From: Magnetospirillum sp.
GTDB lineage: Bacteria > Pseudomonadota > Alphaproteobacteria > CACIAM-22H2
Assembly: GCA_027532905.1 (NCBI GenBank)
Contig: JAPZUA010000005.1
Span: 62,001 to 126,000 of the forward strand
Direction of reading: 5' to 3'
Length of the DNA: 64,000 bases
The notes under the pieces are model-generated. The model did not search any database and was not told the origin of the DNA. It saw only the letters and a program-made list of their open reading frames with translations. Made by a program: the position numbers and the translations under genes. Positions 21,895-29,285 of the stretch are shown piece by piece. Position 1 is the first letter of the stretch, and the number at the start of each line of letters is the position of its first letter.

Positions 21895-21904
21895 CGAAGA
21901 TCCG

Positions 21905-22774
21905 TCAAGCAGCGTTTACCGCGAGTTCTTTGGGCAGCAGGCGCTTGGTCTGCGCTTCGATCTGCGCGCGCAGCACGGCAAAGCCAGGGCATGCCGGCAC
22001 CGAGCCGATCGCCTCGGCCACAAGCTCGTCGAAATGGTCGATGGCGCCGCGCAAACCCAGCTGATGCACGGCATTGGGCCGGCCCAGCAGCGCATCCTTG
22101 CCGACGGGCTTGCCGATCGCCTCGCTCTTGGCGCAGGCATCGAGCACATCGTCGGCGATCTGGAACGACTCGCCCAGACGCTCGCCCAGCACGCGCCAGG
22201 CCTCGCCCTCGAAACCCGCCGACGTGGCACCCGCAACTGTCGCAGCCGCAAACAAAGCGCCGGTTTTGGCTTGCTGATAGGCGGCAAGGGCCACCTGCGG
22301 CTCGCTCTCCCACGCTTGGCCCGCAACGATGCCGTTGGGTGCGCCCACTGCGCGGCCGACCGTCATCAAAACCGGTGCAAGCAGATGCAAAGCACCCGCC
22401 GCCCCTTGCGCCACTGTCTCGAACGCCAGCACGATCAGCGCGTCGCCGGCCAAAACGGCCAACGGCTCGCCATACGCACGATGCACCGTGGGCTTGCCGC
22501 GGCGCGTTTCGGCGTCGTCGAAACAGGGCAGGTCGTCGTGCACCAGCGAGGCGCAATGCAGCAACTCGATCGCGGCGGCAGCGGCATCGGTCAGTGCGGG
22601 ATTTGCGTCGCCGCACGCTTGCGCCACGGCAAGGCAAAGCTTCGGCCGAATGCGCGCACCGCCCGGGAAAACCGCATGGTCCAACGCCGCGCGCAGACGT
22701 GGCGGGGCGCCGGGACCATCGGTCCGGGCCAACGCCGCCGCCAGTGCCCGTTCGATTCGGCTCGCACTTTCCAT
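21905..22774 (-). CDS. crtE: Geranylgeranyl diphosphate synthase
   Basis: CrtE condenses C5 units to C20 geranylgeranyl diphosphate for carotenoids and the bacteriochlorophyll tail. The 289-residue product has the first aspartate-rich motif HDDLPCFDDAETRRG (about 65-80) and the second, QIADDVLDAC, near 210. I start at ATG 22774 because GGAAAGGGA is well placed upstream; a longer frame to 22843 would run through the PpsR sites. It heads the crtE-crtF part of the superoperon and is divergent from crtD. Confidence 0.95.
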   Translation of the reverse strand: MESASRIERALAAALARTDGPGAPPRLRAALDHAVFPGGARIRPKLCLAVAQACGDANPALTDAAAAAIELLHCASLVHDDLPCFDDAETRRGKPTVHRAYGEPLAVLAGDALIVLAFETVAQGAAGALHLLAPVLMTVGRAVGAPNGIVAGQAWESEPQVALAAYQQAKTGALFAAATVAGATSAGFEGEAWRVLGERLGESFQIADDVLDACAKSEAIGKPVGKDALLGRPNAVHQLGLRGAIDHFDELVAEAIGSVPACPGFAVLRAQIEAQTKRLLPKELAVNAA

Positions 22775-22811
22775 GGCTTGGTCCCTTTCCGATCCCGGTT
22801 TGGGGATTTTA

Positions 22812-22829
22812 TGTAAGTTTCTTTTGTCA
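22812..22829. promoter_or_regulatory. PpsR/CrtJ-like site in the crtE-crtD gap (near match)
   Basis: TGT-N12-TCA, one base from consensus, lies exactly 8 bases from the perfect site at 22838-22855. The tandem 8-base spacing matches that at bchC and supports it as the second site of a PpsR pair. Confidence 0.65.
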
Positions 22830-22837
22830 GTTTGGAT

Positions 22838-22855
22838 TGTCATGTATTGTTGACA
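22838..22855. promoter_or_regulatory. PpsR/CrtJ site in the crtE-crtD gap (perfect)
   Basis: TGTCATGTATTGTTGACA is a perfect TGT-N12-ACA palindrome in the 121-base divergent gap. Its right arm forms TTGACA facing crtD. It can repress both crtEF and crtDC. Confidence 0.85.
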
Positions 22856-22895
22856 GATGAGTCAATGGCTTTCTCAAGTACGTGTCTAAAGGACG

Positions 22896-24431
22896 ATGAC
22901 CCAGAAGCGCGTCGCGATCGTCGGGGCCGGCATAGCGGGCCTGGTTGCCGGCCTTGAATTGGCCTCGGCCGGCTTCGCGGTCGAAATCCTCGAGCGTGCT
23001 GCCCAGCCGGGCGGCAAGATGCGCCATATCCCGATCGGCGATGCGCGCATCGACGGCGGCCCGACCGTGTTCACGATGCGCTGGGTCTTCGAGGACATTT
23101 TCGCGGCCGCGGGTGCCCGCCTCGAAGACCATCTGAAGCTCACGCCACTTGAAATCCTCGCGCGCCATGCCTGGAGCGAGACTGAGCGGCTGGATCTGTT
23201 TGCCGACATCGAACGCTCCGCCGACGCGATCGGCAGTTTCGCGGGTGCCGCCGAAGCACGCGGCTATCGCGAGTTCTGCGCGCGCGCCAAGCGCGTCTAC
23301 GGCGCCCTCGAGCGGCCCTTCATCCGCGCCGACCGCCCCTCGCCTTTAACGCTTGTGCGCGGCACCGGCCTTTCGGGCATGAGCGATCTCTTGGCCGTGT
23401 CGCCCTTCGCAACCTTGTGGGCGGCCTTGGGCGAGCATTTCCGCGATCCGCGTTTGCGCCAATTGTTCGGCCGCTATTCGACCTATGTCGGCTCTTCGCC
23501 GTTCCGCTGCCCGGCAACGCTCATGCTGATCGCGCATGTCGAGCAGAACGGCGTGTGGAGCGTCGAAGGCGGCATGCATCGCGTGGCGCGCGCGGTGGGC
23601 GAGCTTGCGCAAAAGAAGGGTGCGACGATCCGCTACAACGCGCATGTCGCCAAAATCCGCACCGCACAGAGCCGCGTGTGCGGCGTGACACTCGAAGACG
23701 GCACCGAGATCGACGCCGACGCGGTCGTCTCGGCGGCTGACGTTACCGCGCTCTCCACGGGCCGTTTCGGCCCCGGCGTGCGGCGCGCAGCCCTTGGAGC
23801 AGCACCCGGCCAGCGTTCGCTCTCGGCCGTCACCTGGGCAACCGTTGCGCGTTGCGAAGGCTTTCCGTTGCTGCGCCACAACGTGTTTTTCGCGCGCGAC
23901 TATCCGGCCGAGTTCGATGCGATCTTCAAACGCGGCGAAATCCCGGCCGAAGCCACCGTCTATATCTGCGCGCAGGATCGCGGCGACGACGCAAAAGCAC
24001 CCGACCAAGAACGCCTTCTGTGCCTCATCAACGCGCCCGCCAAGGGCGACACACATGCTTTCGACGAAGCGGAGATCGAAAAATGCCGGGCATCCATGCT
24101 GGCTCTTCTCAAGCGTTGCGGCCTGACGCTGACGATCGAACCGGAAACGACCGTGGCGACGAGCCCGCGCGGCTTCGAGCAGCTGTTCCCGGCGACGGGC
24201 GGAGCGCTCTACGGCCAGGCCTCGCACGGCTGGATGGCGTCGTTCCAACGACCCTCAGCGCACAGCAAGATCCCGGGCCTGCATCTGGCGGGGGGCAGCG
24301 TGCATCCGGGGGCGGGCGTGCCGATGGCGGCTCTGTCGGGGCGGCTGGCGGCGGCGAGCGTGCGCGCCCAGTTCGATTCGATGTCGCCGTCCCGCAAGAC
24401 GGCTACGCGTGGTGGTACGCGGACGGCATAA
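22896..24431 (+). CDS. crtD: Hydroxyneurosporene / methoxyneurosporene desaturase (C-3,4)
   Basis: CrtD introduces the 3,4 double bond in acyclic carotenoids after CrtC hydration. The 511-residue flavoprotein has GAGIAGLVAGLELASAG near the N-terminus and the carotenoid desaturase ending AGGSVHPGAGVPMAALSGRL at about residues 467-486. ATG 22896 follows AAAGGA. The family normally ends soon after GRLAAA; here about 18 more residues (DSMSPSRKT...) are read in a frame that overlaps crtC. See the crtC entry and the TTCGA repeat for a possible frameshift at this junction. Confidence 0.93.
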   Translation: MTQKRVAIVGAGIAGLVAGLELASAGFAVEILERAAQPGGKMRHIPIGDARIDGGPTVFTMRWVFEDIFAAAGARLEDHLKLTPLEILARHAWSETERLDLFADIERSADAIGSFAGAAEARGYREFCARAKRVYGALERPFIRADRPSPLTLVRGTGLSGMSDLLAVSPFATLWAALGEHFRDPRLRQLFGRYSTYVGSSPFRCPATLMLIAHVEQNGVWSVEGGMHRVARAVGELAQKKGATIRYNAHVAKIRTAQSRVCGVTLEDGTEIDADAVVSAADVTALSTGRFGPGVRRAALGAAPGQRSLSAVTWATVARCEGFPLLRHNVFFARDYPAEFDAIFKRGEIPAEATVYICAQDRGDDAKAPDQERLLCLINAPAKGDTHAFDEAEIEKCRASMLALLKRCGLTLTIEPETTVATSPRGFEQLFPATGGALYGQASHGWMASFQRPSAHSKIPGLHLAGGSVHPGAGVPMAALSGRLAAASVRAQFDSMSPSRKTATRGGTRTA

Positions 24432-25297
24432 GCGACGACGGCCGCCACGGCATCACGCTGATCGCGTTCATCGGCAGCGTCTTCTCGCCCTACTACGCCT
24501 ATGCGCGCCGCCAAGGGCGCGGCGATCCCGAAAACCATTGCGCGCTGAACGTCGCTCTGTACGGCGCTTCCGGCAAACGCTGGGCATTGACCGAACGCGG
24601 GCGCGGCGCCCTCACGCGCGACGAAACGCATTTGCGCATCGGCCCCAGTGCGATCGCGTGGGACGGCAAGAGCCTCGTTTTCGAGATCGCCGAGATCGGC
24701 ATGCCGATCCCCTATCGCGTGCGCGGGACGGTGCGCGTCACACCCGAATGCGCGCCCGCAGCCCCGTTCCTGCTCGATGCAGCCGGCGGCCATCGCTGGC
24801 ACCCGTTCGGCCCGCGCGCGCGCGTCTCGGTCGAGATGAAAAATCCGGACTTAAGCTGGCAAGGCTCGGGCTATCTCGACGGCAATTCGGGCGACGTGCC
24901 GCTCGAACGCTCGTTCGTCGATTGGGACTGGTCGCGCGCCGATATGGGGCACGAGGCGGCTGTCCTCTACGACGTAAACCGCCGCGACGGCACAAGCCTG
25001 TCGATCGCCGCCAAATTTGCTTCCGACGGAACGGCCACCGCGTTCGAACCGCCGCCGCGCGTGAAACTCGCCACGACCGGCTGGCGCGTGGCCCGTGCGA
25101 CGCGCAGCGACGCCCAAAGTTCAGCGCGCGTGGTCGACACGCTCGAAGACACGCCCTTCTATGCGCGCTCGGTCGTGGGCGCACGCTGGAACGGCCACGA
25201 CGTCACGGCCATGCACGAAAGCCTGTCGCTCGACCGCTTCGACTCGCGTTGGGTCCAGACCCTGCTCCCCTTCCGCATGCCGAGGCTCAGCCGATAG
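24371..25297 (+). CDS. crtC: Acyclic carotenoid 1,2-hydratase, start codon not resolvable (possible frameshift with crtD)
   Basis: CrtC adds water to the terminal double bond of neurosporene or lycopene. The conserved protein begins RFDVAVPQDGYAWWYADG and continues with GSVFSPYYAYARR, HCALNVALYG and ends FRMPRLSR. The coordinate given is the first codon of the conserved part, not a start codon. In this frame there is no ATG, GTG or TTG between TTG 24116, deep inside crtD, and the conserved YAWWY. A tandem TTCGA repeat at 24372-24381 lies exactly at the junction; with one copy, GTG 24360 (in the crtD frame) would read V-R-A-Q-F-D-V-A-V-P into crtC. So either crtC uses an unusual start, CrtD and CrtC are joined, or the gene is silenced by a 5-base slip or a sequence error. 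Confidence 0.85.
   Translation, partial: VRFDVAVPQDGYAWWYADGISDDGRHGITLIAFIGSVFSPYYAYARRQGRGDPENHCALNVALYGASGKRWALTERGRGALTRDETHLRIGPSAIAWDGKSLVFEIAEIGMPIPYRVRGTVRVTPECAPAAPFLLDAAGGHRWHPFGPRARVSVEMKNPDLSWQGSGYLDGNSGDVPLERSFVDWDWSRADMGHEAAVLYDVNRRDGTSLSIAAKFASDGTATAFEPPPRVKLATTGWRVARATRSDAQSSARVVDTLEDTPFYARSVVGARWNGHDVTAMHESLSLDRFDSRWVQTLLPFRMPRLSR
24372..24381 (+). repeat. Tandem pentanucleotide TTCGATTCGA at the crtD-crtC junction
   Basis: Two adjacent TTCGA units mark the point where crtD and crtC lose a common frame. Removing one unit makes crtD run in frame into crtC as a 798-residue open frame. This is arithmetic from the sequence; its biological meaning is inference. Confidence 0.9.
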
Positions 25298-25484
25298 CGG
25301 GATCGAATCGACAACCTTCAAAATTGTGTCGTTTTGTGCTTCAATTGCGCATCGCCTATTCAACGCGGGCGTGCGCTGTTTGACAGGTGAATATCGACGA
25401 AAAACACTGTTTTTGTAGCACCAAAAATACGTAACTGACAATCGTCGCGGCGGTTACATCTGTGGAAAATCAACGCGATAAACA

Positions 25485-25507
25485 GGCGACGGTTGCCGGT
25501 TGTCGCC
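25485..25507 (-). terminator. Possible terminator after crtI-crtB-orf57
   Basis: A GGCGAC/GTCGCC stem (25485-25490 with 25502-25507) lies 9 bases past the orf57 stop and, on the minus strand, is followed by TGTTTATC. The remaining gap to crtC (25298-25484) holds only AT-richer sequence and a weak AAAAAC/GTTTTT hairpin. Confidence 0.45.
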
Positions 25508-25516
25508 GGATGTAAC

Positions 25517-25690
25517 CTATTCTTTGGGCGGCTCGGCAGCTGCTGCGACAGCGGCGGCTTGGCGCTTGGCGGCTTCGCGCTTCTCGCGCTCGCGGCGCAG
25601 ATCGAGCATCTGGTGCACGCCGAAAGCGAGCGCCAAAACGCCGGTCAGCACAAGCTCGACAAGGCCCGCATAGTTGGCTTCTTCGGCCAT
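25517..25690 (-). CDS. Small single-helix membrane protein downstream of crtB (orf57)
   Basis: This 57-residue frame starts MAEEANYAGLVELVLTGVLA, has one probable membrane helix (about 8-25), a strongly charged stretch (LRREREKREAAKRQ) and an Ala-rich tail ending PPKE. I do not recognise the family. It starts 15 bases after the crtB stop on the same strand, where Rhodobacter carries tspO (crtK). No strong ribosome site is seen. The residue pattern (helix followed by a basic amphipathic segment) is protein-like rather than a shadow, but no function can be stated. Confidence 0.65.
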   Translation of the reverse strand: MAEEANYAGLVELVLTGVLALAFGVHQMLDLRREREKREAAKRQAAAVAAAAEPPKE

Positions 25691-25705
25691 CGCGCGGGAG
25701 AGGCG

Positions 25706-26764
25706 CTAGGAGCGCCCGATGCGCGCCTGGTCGCGCGCATCCAGACGCTCGAACAGCTCGAGGATGCGCACCGTGCGCGCCACGAGGTTCCACCACGCCA
25801 CTTGGGCCTGCTCGCTCGACACCGAATGCGGTTCGACCGCGCGCACGAGATAGCGGATCGCGCGCAAGGGCGCTTGCGGCTCGGGCTGCATGTCGGAGCG
25901 CCCGGCCATGGCAGCACCCGTGAGCACGGCAAGCTTGCGCACGATCGGCACCACCGCACGCGTGGAAACCGAATCGCAACCGTTGCGCACCACCGCATGG
26001 CCGATTTCGGCATAGAGCCGGGCGGCCGCACGGATCGCGGGCCGGCAGCCGAGCGGCAGCTTCGGGATGCCGGCTTCGCCGCGCGCGTAGAGCCCTTCGG
26101 CCGTCTCGAGCAGCCGGCGCACGACGGATGCGAGGCGCGCATCGAAGACGGGCTTGGCGAGCCAAGCTTCGGGATCGAGGCCAGCTTCCTGCATCCAGTC
26201 GAGCGGCAGATAGAGCCGGCCCATGCGCGCATCCTCGCCAACGTCGCGCGCGATGTTGGTGAGCTGCATGGCAACGCCGAGTTCGCACGCGCGCGCGAGC
26301 GCTTCGGGGCTGCGCGCACCCATCACGATCGCCATCATCGCACCCACGGTGCCCGCCACGCGCGCCGAATAGTCGTAGAGCGCTTCGATGTCCGGATAGC
26401 GGCGCCCTTGCGCATCCCACGCAAAACCGTCGAGCAGGGCTGCCGGCAGTTCGACCGGGATCGCAAAATGCTCGACCGTCGCGGCAAAGGCGCGGTCGGC
26501 GGGATCGTTCACCGGATCGCCCGCATAGGCGCGCGCCAGGCGCCGATGCAAGCCTTCGAGGGCCGCATGGTGGTCGGTGGCGAGATCGATCGCGTCGTCG
26601 GCCAGGCGGCAGAAGGCGTAGAGGGCCGAGGCGGGCCCGCGCACCGCCTGCGGCAAGATCAGCGAGGCCGCAAAAAACGTATGCGAACCGCCGCGCAAAG
26701 CCTTGCGGCAGGCAGCAAGATCGGCCTCGAACTTCGCGGTGCGCTTAGACGAACTGGCGTGCAT
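25706..26764 (-). CDS. crtB: Phytoene synthase
   Basis: CrtB joins two geranylgeranyl diphosphates head to head to make phytoene. The 352-residue product has the substrate-Mg motifs AFCRLADDAIDLATD (about 47-61) and LTNIARDVGEDARMGRLYLP in the middle, with SHTFFAASLILP near the N-terminus. ATG 26764 overlaps the end of crtI by 20 bases. The pair crtI-crtB forms the first two steps of carotenoid synthesis. Confidence 0.96.
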   Translation of the reverse strand: MHASSSKRTAKFEADLAACRKALRGGSHTFFAASLILPQAVRGPASALYAFCRLADDAIDLATDHHAALEGLHRRLARAYAGDPVNDPADRAFAATVEHFAIPVELPAALLDGFAWDAQGRRYPDIEALYDYSARVAGTVGAMMAIVMGARSPEALARACELGVAMQLTNIARDVGEDARMGRLYLPLDWMQEAGLDPEAWLAKPVFDARLASVVRRLLETAEGLYARGEAGIPKLPLGCRPAIRAAARLYAEIGHAVVRNGCDSVSTRAVVPIVRKLAVLTGAAMAGRSDMQPEPQAPLRAIRYLVRAVEPHSVSSEQAQVAWWNLVARTVRILELFERLDARDQARIGRS

Positions 26765-28280
26765 GGGGGACCACCGCATCGAGAACGCGTGCCGAAGCCA
26801 GCACGCCTGGCACGCCGGCACCCGGATGGGTACCCGCACCGACGAGGAAGAGATTGTCGATGTCTTCGCTGCGATTGTGGGGTCGGAACCACGCACTCTG
26901 CGTCAAAATCGGCTCCATGCCGAAGGCCGCCCCCTTGAAGGACAGATAGCGGTCCTGGAAATCGAGCGGGGTCAGCATGCGCGAGGACACGACATTGGCC
27001 TCGAGATCGGGCAGCAGCGTGCTCGAGAGATAGTCGGCGATGCGGCGGCGATAGGGCTCGGCCTGTTGGGTCCAGTCGACGCCCGCATCCATGTGCGGGA
27101 CGGGCGACAGCACGTAGAACGCATCGCAGCCCGGTGGCGCCAAGGTGGGGTCGGTCGCGGTCGGGCGGTGCAGATAGAGGCTGAAATCGTCCGACAGGTG
27201 CTTGCGCTCGAAAATGTCCCGCAGCAAATCGCGGTAGCGCGGGCCCATCAGGATCGTGTGGTGCTGCACGTCTTCGTAGCGGCGCTTGGTGCCGAAATAC
27301 CAGACGAACAGCCCCATCGAATAGCGCATGTTTTCGACCTTGCGGTCGGTCCAGCGGCGGCGATGCTGGGGCTCGATCATGCTGCGGTAGGTGTAGGCCG
27401 AGTCCGCGTTCGAGACGACGATGTCCGCCGCCAGCGTCTCGCCGTTCGCCAAGGTGACGCCCGTGGCGCGGCGGTTCGACACTTCGATGCGCGATACCGT
27501 GGCGTTGCAGCGCAAAGTACCGCCCTGGCCTTCGATGAGGCCCACGAGCCCCTGCACCACGGCCCCCATGCCGCCCATCGCAAAATGCACGCCCCATTTG
27601 CGTTCGAGAAACGCGATCAGGCAGAAGATCGCACTGGCCGCGAACGGATTGCCGCCGACGAGCAGCGGATGGAAGCTCAGAAGCTCGCGCAGCTGCGGAT
27701 CCTGGATGTGCTTCGAGACGAGGCTGTAGACCGTGCGGTAGCTTTCGAGCCGCAGCAATGCAGGGGCTATCTTGACCATGTCGAGGAACGAGCCGAAGGG
27801 CTGGTCGACGAGCTGTTCGAAGCCGACCTTGAAAATGTCCTCGCTCGCTTTGACGAAGCGCTCGAACCCGGCGACGTCGGCCGGATTGAATTTTGCGACC
27901 TCCGCGCGCATGCGGTCGGGGTCGCCCGAATAGTCGAAGCTTTTGCCGTTCTCGAAGCAGATGCGATAGAAAGGATCGATCGCGCGCAGCGTCAGATCGT
28001 CCGCCATCTTGCGCCCGCACAGGGTCCAGAGTTCCTCAAGCATGTGCGGGGCCGTGATGATGGTGGGGCCGGCATCGAAGGCAAAGCCGTCCTGGCGAAA
28101 GACGGAAGCGCGCCCACCGGCCTGTTCGAGCTTCTCGAGCACGGTCACCCGGTAGCCGCGCGCGCCCAGCCGGATCGCGGCCGCGAGCCCGCCGAAGCCG
28201 CTGCCGATCACGATCGCATGCGGTCGCGGATCGAGATCGCTCGAACCGGTCTTCGGCTCGCGTATGAATGCCACGGTCAT
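26745..28280 (-). CDS. crtI: Phytoene desaturase
   Basis: CrtI desaturates phytoene stepwise to neurosporene or lycopene. The 511-residue flavoprotein has GSGFGGLAAAIRLGARGY near residue 26 and ends with the desaturase signature VGAGTHPGAGVPGVL. Whether three or four desaturations are made cannot be told from sequence; crtC, crtD and crtF with no crtA suggest a spirilloxanthin-type end product. The upstream 123-base gap to bchO has only a weak TGT-N12-GCA half-match (28322-28339). Confidence 0.96.
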   Translation of the reverse strand: MTVAFIREPKTGSSDLDPRPHAIVIGSGFGGLAAAIRLGARGYRVTVLEKLEQAGGRASVFRQDGFAFDAGPTIITAPHMLEELWTLCGRKMADDLTLRAIDPFYRICFENGKSFDYSGDPDRMRAEVAKFNPADVAGFERFVKASEDIFKVGFEQLVDQPFGSFLDMVKIAPALLRLESYRTVYSLVSKHIQDPQLRELLSFHPLLVGGNPFAASAIFCLIAFLERKWGVHFAMGGMGAVVQGLVGLIEGQGGTLRCNATVSRIEVSNRRATGVTLANGETLAADIVVSNADSAYTYRSMIEPQHRRRWTDRKVENMRYSMGLFVWYFGTKRRYEDVQHHTILMGPRYRDLLRDIFERKHLSDDFSLYLHRPTATDPTLAPPGCDAFYVLSPVPHMDAGVDWTQQAEPYRRRIADYLSSTLLPDLEANVVSSRMLTPLDFQDRYLSFKGAAFGMEPILTQSAWFRPHNRSEDIDNLFLVGAGTHPGAGVPGVLASARVLDAVVPHARQFV

Positions 28281-28403
28281 TTGCCCTTCCCCCCAGGCGA
28301 GTGACGTCCCCCGAGTCCTACTGTAAACCTAGCTTGGCACTTTTCGGAAGACGTTCATCAAGCTAAGCTGACAGAATCTTTACGACAGGGGATCTGGACG
28401 GGC

Positions 28404-29285
28404 ATGGCGGCGGGACCAAACTGGGACCGGGCGGGAGCCGATTGGCCCAACCGCAGCGCTAGCCGCTTCGTAAATGCGGGCGGATTGCGCTGGCATGTGC
28501 AGGTCGCGGGCAGCGGTCCCGTGGTGCTGCTGATCCACGGCACAGGGGCTGCCACCCACTCCTGGCGCGGCGTGCTGCCGCTGCTCGCGGAACATTTTAC
28601 CGTCGTGGCCCCCGATCTGCCCGGCCACGGTTTTTCCGACATTCCATCGGCACCGCACCTCTCGCTACCGGGCATGGCCAAAGCCACGGGCCAACTGCTC
28701 GAAGAATTGGTCCTGGCACCTTCGCTGTGCGTGGGCCATTCGGCCGGTGCGGCGATCGCAGCGCGCATGTGCCTGGACGGCCGCATAGCGCCGGCGGGCC
28801 TCGTGTCGCTGAACGGCGCGTTGCTGCCGCTGCGCGGGTTCGCCGGGCGCTTCTTTTCGCCGGCCGCCAAGCTGCTCGCGAACCTGCCGCTGATCCCCGA
28901 TCTCGTGGCGTGGCGCGCCAAGGATCGTGCTGCGATCGAACGGCTGATGGCCGATACGGGCTCGCGGCTCGATCCGAGCGGCATCGAATTCTACCGCCGC
29001 CTCATGGCGAGCCCGCGCCATGTCGAAGCCACGCTCGGCATGATGGCGAACTGGGATCTCGATGCGTTCGTGCGCGATCTGCCGAAACTCGCCGTACCTC
29101 TGGCCCTGGTCGTGGGTGCCAACGACCGCACGGTGCCGCCGCGCGATGCGCAGCGCGTGCGCCTGCTGCTGCCAGAGGCGGTCGTGGAAACGCAAAGCGG
29201 CCTCGGCCATCTCGCACACGAGGAAGATCCCGCAGCGGCGGCCGCTTCCATTCGCCGCTATGCTGCAACCTGGGGTGCGTCTTAA
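28404..29285 (+). CDS. bchO: Magnesium chelatase accessory protein, alpha/beta hydrolase
   Basis: BchO is an alpha/beta hydrolase fold protein that accompanies bchI-bchD in purple bacteria; its exact step in Mg insertion is not established. The 293-residue product has LLIHGTGAATHSW (oxyanion region, near residue 46), the nucleophile elbow GHSAGAA near residue 112, and GLGHLAHEEDP with the catalytic histidine near the end. Unlike in Rhodobacter it is convergent with bchD: the two stop codons share the palindrome TTAA at 29282-29285. Confidence 0.9.
   Translation: MAAGPNWDRAGADWPNRSASRFVNAGGLRWHVQVAGSGPVVLLIHGTGAATHSWRGVLPLLAEHFTVVAPDLPGHGFSDIPSAPHLSLPGMAKATGQLLEELVLAPSLCVGHSAGAAIAARMCLDGRIAPAGLVSLNGALLPLRGFAGRFFSPAAKLLANLPLIPDLVAWRAKDRAAIERLMADTGSRLDPSGIEFYRRLMASPRHVEATLGMMANWDLDAFVRDLPKLAVPLALVVGANDRTVPPRDAQRVRLLLPEAVVETQSGLGHLAHEEDPAAAAASIRRYAATWGAS

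Noticed and set aside
24300..24431. Programmed ribosomal frameshift joining crtD and crtC
   Set aside because: No slippery heptamer or downstream stem is evident; the tandem TTCGA explains the offset more simply, though it is kept as a possibility to test.
28322..28339. PpsR site between crtI and bchO (TGT-N12-GCA)
   Set aside because: Only a half match with no tandem partner 8 bases away and no good promoter; too weak to annotate.
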